From Prunus persica (taxonomy: Eukaryota; Streptophyta; Magnoliopsida; Rosales; Rosaceae), in contig NC_034010.1 of the NCBI RefSeq assembly GCF_000346465.2, positions 1,029,415-1,093,414 of the forward strand: 64,000 nt of DNA, given 5' to 3'. Every line of letters starts with the position of its first letter. Within the stretch, counting starts at the first letter, position 1. Shown one piece after another: positions 38,097 through 48,900 of this stretch. Made by a program: the position numbers and the translations under genes. A model generated the notes under the pieces. The model saw nothing but the letters and a program-made list of their open reading frames with translations. It ran no database searches and had not been told where the DNA came from.

Positions 38097-41045
38097 ATGG
38101 AACCAGCAAAAATTGATTGGAAAAACTTAGAATGGAAATTTGTTGAGGATAAAGCCTATGAGCAAATAAACGCACCCAAGTGGTTCGATTTCTTGAACCC
38201 AGATCAAAACTCTGTGGACGACCAGGCCTGGTTCTGCAGACCCGGTAGCTTAAATCATTACAAATTTACTTCAATTCTTCTTCTCTATTTATACTAATTT
38301 TTATTGACCATTATTTTCTTGTTGCAGAATGCAAGCATCCAAAGACGGCTGAAGATTTTCTCAAATCATCACCTCCCAAGGTTCTTACTTTTACTGCCTT
38401 TCTTTCTTTTTGGTTGGTTTTATTATGAGGGTTTTGCTTTCTCGTTTTGTTGGTACTCTGTTTGGTTGCTAAGAATATGCGAGGAAAAAGAAAAATCAAG
38501 ATTTTGATTCTTTGGCATACGTTTCTATGGGCCCAGAAAACACATATCCAGTTTCACTTTGCAGTTCCAACGACAGCATAAGATCCAATTTTCATTTTCC
38601 TCACATTTCATTTCAGAGCTACCAAGCAGAGATTTTGTATAAGTGCCTTTTATTTATTTCTTTCTGAAGGTTCCCAATTTCTTTGTTTGTTGATTTCCAG
38701 AAGGTTTCAAGCCCAGCTGTTGTTTCTGAAGTTCCTCCACTTGGTGATAAAATCCAGAGGTAACAAGAAAATCCCATGAACCCTTGTATTTCACAGTACA
38801 ATATAATTCAACTTTCACAGAACTTAACTTATTTTCTTTCCTAATTTAGAGATGTGAAATTGAAGAGAAGAGGGCTCACTCAGTCTTCAATTTACCCGAT
38901 TAATAATTCAAGAGTCAAGGAAGACAGCGAAAATCAGAATCCGAACCTATCAACTCCTCCAATTAACCAAGCAAAGGCCATGAAGGCAACCATCAAATCA
39001 AGCGCAGAGAAGAAGCAGCCAATTGAAAGCACACCGCAGAACAGTGAGGTGCTTCCGAGGCTGAGAAGCACGCTGTCAGCGAGAAATTTATTTGCAGGGC
39101 GAGATATTCTGAATCAGCTTACAGACTTCTGCAGCGAATTGAAGAGAATGGCGATGAGAGCGAGGGAGAAAGAGGATGTGGAGGGGTTGGATGTAAGGAA
39201 AAGCCTAGGGGGTTTGAAGGAAGAAGAGGTGGTGAAGAAGGAGTGTAATGGTGAGGTTTTGGGTGAGTTGAATGGGAGGCAAACTGAGAGGATGCCATTG
39301 CTTGAGGTGGGTAAAGGGAAAACCAGGAGGCAAACAGAGAGAATGCCATTCCTTGAGGTGGGTAAAGGGAAAACTCAGAGGCAAACAGAGAACATGCCAT
39401 TGCTTGAGGTGAAAACTGAAGGAATGGAGGGGAGCATTATCAAGGAGAAGCAGAGGAGGAACAAGTAAGTTTATTCTTCCTCTATTTTCTGTCTTTTAGG
39501 GCATGATACTCCGTTTAGGAATAGGCGTCTCAGTCTGTCATTTTACCCCTTGTGATATTGCTAATTGTACTTTGTTATACAATTCATTTATACTAGTAGA
39601 GATGCACAAGGATTCTTCTTGTTATAACTTTTAGGCTGGAAGTTGACAAGTTGGCTGGTTATATGACGAGAACTGTCAGACTGATATGCAAAGATAACAA
39701 TCCAATTACTGTACAAACTTGCTGGAAGTCATTGTATGATTAAACTTTCTGATGACATTGATCTTTCTAGGTGTCCTTGAATGCCATCGATATATGTTTT
39801 TTCCTAAACTTGCTCATTTGATGGTTGAAAGTATTGTTAACTTTTGATGACGACCTCATGCAGAAGAATTGACGAGACAGAGAACATCCCAATCTCTCTG
39901 AATTTAGAGAGTGTAAAGCGCAAAGGAGGGGAGAGCTTGCTGCAAATCCGAACCAACCCTCCCTCTCCTCAGTGCTTTTCTGCCCCGAGGCCCCCAAGCA
40001 AACTGACACCTTCACAAGCTTCCAAGTCCAAGCTGATGGTATGTAGTCCTTGTACTTCTTCATGTTATATTTTTGTTTTACCAAGATCAGTGGCATGAAG
40101 AATTAAACTATGGTTCTGATTCTTGCTCTAACAATGATTTACAAAAGTTGGTGGGGAAGGAAATATGAGGACTGAAAATTTACATCTAAGGGTTGTAAGT
40201 TAGTTGATGACAATCTCTTTTTATGGCAACAACAAAATGCTAAATGACCCGGTGAAGAAATAAAATAGCCCAACAAAACCTGAATAAAGCTAGTCCAAGT
40301 AATATATAAGCTTGCCCCTTGATCTAGTCAAGCCAATCTAACATGGACTGAGATATCCGTGTCTTCTTTTCTGCAAAAGCTTGGAAACTGATCCTTGAAC
40401 GGGCACCATTTCAACTTTATAGCTTTGTGTTAATCAAAACCCTAGCTCTTTTTAGCATAGATATCTTAGTTGAAATGATGAAACTAAAATTTCAATCATG
40501 GACACTGGAACAGCACTTTAAAGCTCAGAAGATCCTCTTCCAGTTTATCATCATAAACTATGGTAGATATGAATATGATTTTGGCCATTACATTACGCCT
40601 GCATAATGATCCTCTTATATTTGCCCCTCACCCTGGCCTGTTTTGTTAATTTTGTGCATAACAAGAACAACTATGCTTCATATACTTGTAAATTCATGCA
40701 TTACCTTATTAATTTACTGGTGATTTTTTAATTGATTTTTCCTATCACCTTCAGTATCGTATTTTGGATTTGACTTGATTTTCGGCTTGAACTAAGACCA
40801 CTCATAGAGGAGACTTATGTGCTGGCTTAGTTATAAATCAAGCATTTTCTGTCAGTTTTCCTAATTGACTTTTTATATTGAATGAGCAGGAAAGGGGAAT
40901 CCTTGCAGACGCAGAGCAAAACAATAAAGTGACCAAGGAGAATTCCACAGAGAAAGGGAAAACTGCTTGCATTGTTGATGGAAGAGAAGCAAGAACCATG
41001 GACGTTTTTTGGTTTCTAAAACCTTGCACAACGCTATCCAACTAA
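38097..41045 (+). CDS. Unrecognised plant protein with 17-residue repeats
   Basis: Six coding exons, 38097-38244, 38328-38380, 38701-38759, 38850-39464, 39864-40038 and 40890-41045, join in phase to 401 residues. The N-terminus is aromatic and probably the conserved part: KIDWKNLEWKFVEDKAYEQI, APKWFDF, DDQAWFCRPECKHPKTAEDF. The rest is basic, Ser/Lys/Glu-rich and probably disordered, with three tandem 17-residue units (RQTERMPLLEVGKGKTR type) at 39277-39411. The APKWFDF block followed by an acidic spacer and aromatic residues loosely recalls the N-terminus of TPX2-family microtubule proteins. I regard that as a hint, not an assignment. ATG 38097 follows a (CT)n leader. The consistent phase over five introns supports a real gene. 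Confidence 0.75.
39277..39411 (+). repeat. 51-bp coding tandem repeat, ~2.6 units
   Basis: Units begin at 39277, 39328 and 39379, each encoding RQTE-MP-LEV then GKGKT. The 51-bp period keeps the reading frame, so copy number could vary without breaking the protein. Confidence 0.9.
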
Positions 41046-41373
41046 AAAGGGACAACATTGAGCAAGAATTTGACGCTCATTATTTCATTCTTTTCATTTT
41101 TCTTTGCTTTGTTACGATTCATTGATTCTTTTTCCATTATAGAGTATAGTTTCGGTTTGTTCTTGATTAATGTGGAGTTGATAAATAAAACTGTAATGTA
41201 CTAACCACACAATAATTGTACTGGGCTCAGTCAGTTCCCATATGAATAAAATTTCAATTTTTACCATCGAGAGACCCGTTTCTGTTGAGTTTATGGATTT
41301 CATGTACCGTAGGCCTTCAGTTATGGCTACTTCTAATTTGATACCTGTATTTTATGGACATGTAGTTTATGGA

Positions 41374-41563
41374 CTTGTAGAGGAGAAATTCTTTGGTCCG
41401 GCCGTGGACAATGTCAGCCGTTCATTCGCCCTCACGACCAAGTGGGGTTTTCATGTATTGGGCAGACCTGGATGTACCCTACTAGAGGGTCCACCTAGTT
41501 GTGAGAGTGGGTGAACGACTGAATTAATCTCACTGTCGGACCAAAAAATTTCTCCTTTACAAG
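41374..41563. mobile_element. Short MITE with 27-bp terminal inverted repeats
   Basis: The left end, CTTGTAGAGGAGAAATTCTT then TGGTCCG, matches the reverse complement of the right end 41537-41563 at 25 of 27 positions. The element is 190 bp and has no coding capacity. The target duplication was not resolved, so the superfamily is open. Confidence 0.85.
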
Positions 41564-42296
41564 AGGCTGCCCATGTATTGAATTCGTCTTAAAAGATTAA
41601 CGAGGTTAGCAGTTGCCATGTAACTGTTTAGTGTAAGATATATAAAATTCATTGGTTCCAATCAAATAGGTCAAGTCAACGGTTACTTGACAATGAGTTA
41701 CAATTCTTTAACATTTTATGTTATTTATAAAAATAAACATAAAAACAAAAACAAAAGGAGGAGAAGCCAATTTCAGATGGGAACCATAAACCAACAATGA
41801 CAAACCGCCAAACCTTTGCCAACCTAATCCACATACAAATTAAAACAAAAAGACACCTCACAACCTTTTTTGTTTGTTTTGGCCTTGCCTGCAAACCTAC
41901 AATTGGAGGTTACAAATGAGAACATTTATTTTGTATTCATCTGCCGCATTTTATACCTTTCATATCTATCTATTTATCTGTTAAATTCATTCTCATACTT
42001 ACAGCCATTATTCTTCACTCTTTTTTTCTTTCTTCTTATATTATAATCAGAAGATTGGGTAAGATTACAGCTCAAAATCCCACATTAATTCTCAAACAAA
42101 ACCATGAGCCATCACATATGTACCCTCATCCTCAACTTAATTCGTAAGGGTTTACAAAAGTCGAACTCTTATTGTAAATGTCGGCTAAGTATTTTTATCA
42201 CTCGAGTTCTGGTCCAACCCTAAATGCAAGTGTCAGATAACATAAGTGACCACTGTTATATTTGTTACATGTTTTCTAAGATTATTTATACGTAAT

Positions 42297-42385
42297 TAAC
42301 TTGTAATTCAAGTGATTAAGAGCAGTTACTCATGTATTCGAGATCCTGTGTTCGAGTTCTTACTTCCCTAATTACAAGTACGAGC
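42297..42385 (+). mobile_element. tRNA-derived SINE relic
   Basis: 'aacttgtaattcaagtgatt aagagcag' gives the tRNA-like head, and TGTTCGAGTTC at about 42349 is a good B box. It is the same family as 26197-26291. The 3' tail is short. Confidence 0.6.
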
Positions 42386-42877
42386 CAACCAACTAGCTCT
42401 TAGCCCTTATGATTTCTTTTTCTACTAATGTTGGAGCATGAACTAAGTTTGAATCTTTCCTTCCGTTTATAAACATAAAAATGAAAAACCATATATGCGA
42501 AGCTGCCCATGACAACTCAGATATAGACCCAAAAAACCCAGGTCGGAAAATCCAACCAACAACGAAAAAGAAAGCGATCAAAGCAATAAACATATCACCT
42601 CTGCAATGGCATGAAAACATATCTCACGAAATTACAAGACAAACTTTACAACATAAACAGATAATCCGGCTGGCAAAGTAACAACACCACCACAAACACC
42701 ATAAACCAACTCTTCATCACACCTTATTTACCACAACAAAAAGAAAAATTCAAAAACAAAAACAAAAACAAAAGGCTAAAACAAGATTCAGAAGTTTGTT
42801 TGTGGGATGTAACCAATTACATGGTACCAAGTGAAATCCATTGAAAAGTCATGATGATCTATGATATATGTGTATAT

Positions 42878-43084
42878 CTACCTTGTGCTGCAAAGTAAAC
42901 AATCCAAGATCCTAACCCAAAGATGGCGTACACGTGGGTAGACCCTATTGGTGTATGATCTTGACTCGGATAAGAGATCCTCCATGGTCTCTACAAAGGG
43001 GTTTAGGCTTCTGAGTGGTGGAACGTACAGAGTCAGTGGCACTGCAGAGAAGGCCACTGTGAAGAACAGCTGCAACATGATCAT
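42878..43084 (-). CDS. Small conserved-type membrane-anchored plant protein
   Basis: A single exon of 68 codons starts at ATG 43084: MIMLQLFFTVAFSAVPLTLY, VPPLRSLNPFVETMEDLL, then a basic helix (SYTNRVYPRVRHLWVRILDC) ending CSTR. A hydrophobic N-terminal segment of about 20 residues is followed by PPLRSLN-FVETME. I associate this pattern with a family of small uncharacterised plant proteins of about 70 residues. Function is unknown, and membrane or secretory targeting is inferred. It is preceded by a long GA/CT-rich region that suits a minus-strand leader up to about 43450. Its neighbours give no functional clue. Confidence 0.7.
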   Translation of the reverse strand: MIMLQLFFTVAFSAVPLTLYVPPLRSLNPFVETMEDLLSESRSYTNRVYPRVRHLWVRILDCLLCSTR

Positions 43085-43449
43085 CTACCAAAACTCCAAA
43101 TTGGATCTTCAAGATGGGATTTTGATGGAAACCCAAATGAGTTTAAAGGGTGTTGAAGATTGATATGCAAAGAAGTATAAAGTTTGGATTTGGATTTGAA
43201 GAGAAGGAGAGGAGGAGGTTCTGGAAATTCAAAGAAGAAGGTAGAGAGAGAGAGAGAGTGAGAGAGATAGAAATGATGAATGTGTGAGTCTCTCGGTCTG
43301 ACTGGTGGTTGGGGTTGTGGGGCTGACTTTGTTGTGTGAGTGTGAGTTTTTGGCTCCTTGAGGTTTCCAGCTCGCTGTCTCTGTGCGGCCCCTTAATTAT
43401 TCCTTGGCCCGCGTTTATAGCAAGTCGAGAAAAATAACTATTTGCGTAA

Positions 43450-45309
43450 TCTAGTTTTTTTTCTTTTCCTTTTGCCCTTTTTCTCTTTCTATTTACCAAT
43501 AATTTTGATACATCTGACATGAGAATCCATATTTTTACTCTATACAATTTTTAATATCACAAATCTTTTATCCTAACGTAATCCTCACCATCGAGCTTCG
43601 GATACTAACAAACTAACAAATTTCAATAAATAAATTTTCAACAACATAGCTAATATGTCAAATAGCAAAAGCAACAAGCTCAAAAAAAGCAACAAAAGTT
43701 GATAAGAGGTGCACAAAAAACTACCAAACTCATATTACTAACATTAAGCGTCATTTTAAGCCAAACTTACAACTCAGAAATACTGTTTTTTTCTTGTCTC
43801 TCCTCAATCTGGGATGTTTTTGGACTCTTATAGAGGGTTTTCTTTGCGACTAGGGTTTATTTCTATTTTTAGTTTGATTATTCTAAGAAATTGATTAGCT
43901 TTATTTATGTATTTATTGACTAAGAAACATTCTATAATCTGTCTCTCAACTAACAAAAGAAAAAAAGAAAAAAAAGAAACATGGAGAGAAGCTCTTGCTT
44001 GTAAGTGCTATGTTAGGTTATGCCCCCAATAAGAGTGTGGGTTGTACCAGCCCACTTCCAATCCAGCCCCTCTGTAATTTTTTCCTTGTTTTTCAATGAA
44101 TTTAATTTTCGACAAAATAGGAAGAAAAAATAAATAAATAAAAAGAAACACTTCGTGCAAATTTGAAAGCATAACACACGCACCTAATTAATTGGAGAGC
44201 AATTGGCTTTTGAAGTCGGTTTTGTGAATCTGGACGCAAGCAATTAAGCATAATATAAAAAAGGCTGCAATCTGAGGCATCCATGTGTCCTTTTGTGGTT
44301 CAAAGGCTAGAAATGCAAACTATTGGGAGACAATTGTCGTTTTATGGGCCGCGAAAGCAAATGCCTTTTGTTGGTAACAAAAAGCAAATGCCTTTCAAGG
44401 AAGCATCGACAATGCATTTCATACATATTCATATTTGGATAATATTCAAAATTCCCCATAAAGTGTTAGGGAGTTTACCATTTTTACTTCCGACAATACT
44501 AAATCAACATATGTTTCCTTTTAATATAAATGATATCGAGGAGATGGGATACGAGGGCAACATGAGAATCTCGAGTAAATTGAATTGAACTATTTTGATA
44601 ACGTTTTGTTGGTTACAGTTGAGAAAATCATGATATGACATAGTTGGTATGGTTAATGATTTAGGTTCTAAACTGAACCTTACCCTCCCTGACCAATAAC
44701 ACTACTTACAAAAGAGTTCATTATACAATTGCCCTTATTTTTAAGAGATTGTTCAACTTTCGTTCTAGATTTTTTTTTTCATCGCAATTTGGTCTCTGGA
44801 ATTGTAAAAATGTACTTAATAAGGACAACACTATAACTTGAAAATTGAGTCGTCTTAGCTTCTACCAACCAGAGAGAGATGAAAGACAGAGAGGGTTGGA
44901 GGTTGCGGGTATGGAATGAGATGGATTAGGGTTCTTAGGTGTTTCAAAAACCAAGATAACATTGAGACGACCACTCAGATCGAGACACCAAAAAAAAAAA
45001 AAAAAGAGACAAGAAGAAGGTTAAATCTTGTTATCTGGTAAGACAAGTTGCAATTGATTTTCTTATGTGAAAACCAATTTTTTCGATTCTCTGTTTTGGT
45101 TTGCTAAATAACGTACGACACCAAATCGAGTCACTTGATTCCAAATAAGATGAACTGAATCAAATTAAATGCGATTTCGCTTAAGTTGATTCAAGATTAC
45201 ACCTTTTAAATGTAATGACTAAGCCAAACTGCTCATACTAGTTTGGTTTGAATGGCTTTTGTTTGTGCAATTTTTTGCCCACCTTGAATCCAAAAAGAAA
45301 GAAAGGCTT
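43450..45309. other. Intergenic
   Basis: AT-rich with A-runs (about 44990-45005) and no supported gene. The plus-strand 101-codon frame at 44283-44588 lacks any domain. 'ccaatccagcccctctgtaa' followed by T-rich sequence near 44060 could be a worn LINE tail, but this is weak. Confidence 0.45.
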
Positions 45310-45701
45310 TTTATCACAAATGATCCATGTGCTTAAGGTTACCCTTCACATATCAAAATGGTCTCTGCCGTTAGCTTCTGTCAAATATTCTGTTAAATTG
45401 CTGACATGACATATGTGGTGAGCTCACATATTCAATGATATGGAGCCATGTGTCTTTAAGTATACTAAAATATTTTTAAATTTAAAATATATTATATTAT
45501 ATTTAAAGCCACGTGGCTCTATATCATTGGATATGTGGGCTCCCCACATGTGCCACGTCAGTACTTCAACAAAATATTTGACACAAGTTAACAGCGGTGA
45601 TCATTTTGATGTGTGGAGGATAACCTTACCATTAGTATCACAAAAAAGAGTTACAGAGAAACATGATAATTTCGCAAACGTCGGGAATCATTTGTGATAA
45701 A
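45310..45701. mobile_element. Foldback MITE in the TERT proximal promoter
   Basis: The ends read TTTTATCACAAATGAT as inverted repeats (left about 45308-45324, right about 45687-45704). Inner arms about 45330-45470 and 45490-45640 are also reverse complements over most of their length (for example left TCAAATATTCTGTTAAATTG, right its diverged complement), with an AT-rich centre at about 45460-45500. There is no coding capacity. The right arm contains a palindromic CCACGTGG (G-box core). It ends about 240 bp before the TERT ATG. Confidence 0.85.
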
Positions 45702-45942
45702 ATCCCAAGAAAAGAGGGGAACTACGCTTGTAAAATTTAGTGGTTTGACCGAACCTAATCCGCGCTTTTTTAATGGAACTGCCCAGCAAAAAAACAATTG
45801 ACCTGAAATGGCGCACTTTTATTACCCCTCTAAAATTCGTTAGATTTTCTCGTCTCTTCAGAGTCCAGTCCTGTCCATTGTGCCAACCAAGAAAAAAGTT
45901 CACTTTTCAGGCCTCCAATTTTCCTGCCCACTTTCCGAGAAA

Positions 45943-48900
45943 ATGCGGAAGAAACGCTGCGTTCCGGAGGTCCTCCGCCGGTTATTCCATAACCGGCCGC
46001 GCACATTGGCCGACGCCATCACCTCCTTACTCCCTCCTCATTCCTCGTCGTCAGTCCCCGACGACTGTCGTTTTTGCAAGGGCCGCCGTTGCCTCAGCTG
46101 CAGCGGGCCCAACGGCATGTCGTTCATTCTCCGACCCCACGACCCTTCCGATTACCGCAACCTCCTCAACCACTGCTACGTCGTCTGGGAACGCGCCCCT
46201 ACGCTTGCTCACTTTTCCCCCGACTCTCATTGGTCCCAAATTGAGGTACTCGTAGTCATACACATGAATATATATTTGGTTCCTTGTGTTGTTTTTGTTT
46301 GTTTGTGTAAAAATTGCGTTTTACTGTGTTCAGATTGTGAGAGCGGTGATTGAAGTGATGATGCTTGAGCAACCTCTGTCTTCCAATGTGATATGTACTG
46401 GTTATGATAAGGTAAATACGTTTTCTTTTTTTTTTTATCTATATTTTGAATTTATGGAATTTCATTATAGACATACAGAATATAATGTTTGTTTTTTTCT
46501 TTTTATTGTTTGTATTTGGCAGTGTAATCAGTCAAGCCCCATTGTGGAGCTTCTAAATTCTTCGGCTTGGTGTCTTCTATTAGAAAGGGTATGTTAGTGT
46601 TACACATTGATTACTTGTGCTTAATGATGCAATTTAGTTTTACGTTCGGATTTTGAAATTCAATTATGGTGAAAATTTTGTATGGCAGGTTGGGGATGGT
46701 ATTATGGTTTATTTACTAAGGAATGCGTCTATATTTTTGCCAATTCAGCGTAAGAAACATGAGCAGGTCACAGGTCTTCCTATCAGTAACTTATGTCCGA
46801 AGAAGTTGAAGCCTGCACCGCAGGCACTACATCAACAGTCATTGCAAAATCCATGTGGTAATCGTGAGTTTATAATGTAATGTACTGTGTTTTGAAGTAA
46901 TCAGAAGACGTATACATATCTTCTATTATCTTGAGAAAATCATGATTCATATACGTGCAGTCGCGCTTTGTGTTTAGGGGATAAAAGGATCAAATTTTTT
47001 AGCATTTCATTGTGTTTTGAGCATGTATATGTGGCAATTCCTTTTCTCTTGATCAATGCAGGGGATTGGATTGTTCCATTTTTCAAGTGATATATTGGGT
47101 ACTAGACATATTAAACGGTTAGCGCAGGAAGTCAATAGATTATACAATTCTAGACACACAAGGAATAGAGAATATAAGATAAATATCTGTTCTTCAGAGA
47201 TGCGAAATATGGCTAGAATAGTAAATAACATGCTAATCCTTTAACATGTTACTAATTGATCATGGTTCTTAGTTATGCCCTCACCATAGTTGCAGGATTT
47301 AGGGAATTTACAATGCCTGATCTTTCTTGGTCTGCTCTTACTCAGTGTGTTTCTACGTCCATGTTGATTTATAATGTGTTTTCATGGAGCCACTTCTTTT
47401 CTTATGATCTCTCCAGGTCTCTGATTTATGATTTTTAAGCTTTTTGTTCTTCTTATGTTGTTTTACTTGCTTATATCTAGAATTACCTCTTAACGGATGA
47501 TTGAACTGCAACTTTATCTCAGGACCCCGGAAAAAGAGGGAAAGAGATGATAACATACAGTCAATGTTGAAGAGACAGCAGCTTGGTAGTTCTTTCAGCA
47601 CTGATGAAACATTCAGTTCTGTTACCTGCAGTGATAGTGGATTTGATAGGAATAAGCATGGACATACTGAAGCAGCTATGGAAACAACCAGCACTGTTAG
47701 CGATGGCGATGAGGGTAATTTAAATCATGAACTTCAACAGAGTTCAGAAAGGCTTAAGAAGCGTAAAAGACCATTTAGATGGCAGCGCTGCAGGAAGCGC
47801 AGACAATTAACTTCTCAAGAAACCAGCGTTAAGGGTCCTTTCACAACAGTTCTTGCTGACAAAGAGAGCTTACCTGGCAGGCTTTCTTGTTGCTTGAAAC
47901 CGAGCTCAGGTCTTCATGATACAAAGGTGCTTTGACAAATCCTCCAATTTTCTTACTCAAAATTTGTGTAAAATGTCTGAATCCCGCCTCTCTGGAGGGG
48001 CTCCTCAATACCGTTTGATTGGAAAAAAAGGTCTGAAATGTTGGAGGCTTACAGACTTTAGTAAGTTTCTTTTCTGTTTATTTGCCGTCCATGTGTACTT
48101 TACTCAAGTGTTTTTATATGGCAGTGCTCTTGTTTGGGGTTCCAAGTTCCACAAAAGGTTGCCAAAGGGGCTGAAATAGACAGAAAATCCATGTTCTTTA
48201 ACTTGGAACGCTCATTATCAGTTTTCCCCAAAAGACGTATCCTTTTGTACTAGTTTTGGTGTGTGGTATATATCTGTACGTGTACATACATACATACTTA
48301 CTAGAAAGATGTACAGTTCCAGTCTCTTGATTACCATTGACCATAAGAATCCATGGTGACCATATGTTGGATTAAATTCCAATGGTTGGCATTAATTCTA
48401 GGATTTGAAGAAACTATTGGATTTTGACCTAATGATTGGTAACCTTGGATTTTCAAGGTCGATAGTGACCAAGTGATCAAAATCTATATGTTTATATTCT
48501 TTGCATTTTATTTTGTTTATTTATGCATTGTTGTCCATTTTAAATATACCTTACCATCTCAGCATATATTTATCTCAACAATTTACTTTTCATGCATAAT
48601 TCCCTGGAAAATGATGATTATGTATGCTGCCATCTTGTTCTTTTCTTTTCCTATTATAATATATTCCCCAAGAATCTTAGGTTTCTTTTGGCAGTACACT
48701 TATACGTTCCTGCTGCCTTTTTTGTGTATTATTATTATCTTTTTCAAACGATATTGAATGCATTGTCCTTAATGATCTTCAGATGTGCTGAATTCTGTAA
48801 AGCCCAATTCTGTCGGTGCAGAGTCTCTTGTTAAGTGTATTTTTGGCATGTCGGACATAGAAAGTGCTCTGTCCAAGATATGTCCTCATGGAAGTGGTCC

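Larger units (their letters stand above)
41046..42877. other. Intergenic with MITE and SINE copies
   Basis: Holds the 3' UTR of the preceding plus-strand gene, a MITE (41374-41563), a SINE-like copy (42297-42385) and the 3' UTR of the minus-strand small gene. No other gene. Confidence 0.5.

Noticed and set aside
47056..47244. Open frame inside TERT intron 4 with an AG just upstream
   Set aside because: Not needed for TERT phase, no match to TERT, and no matching donor that keeps the frame.
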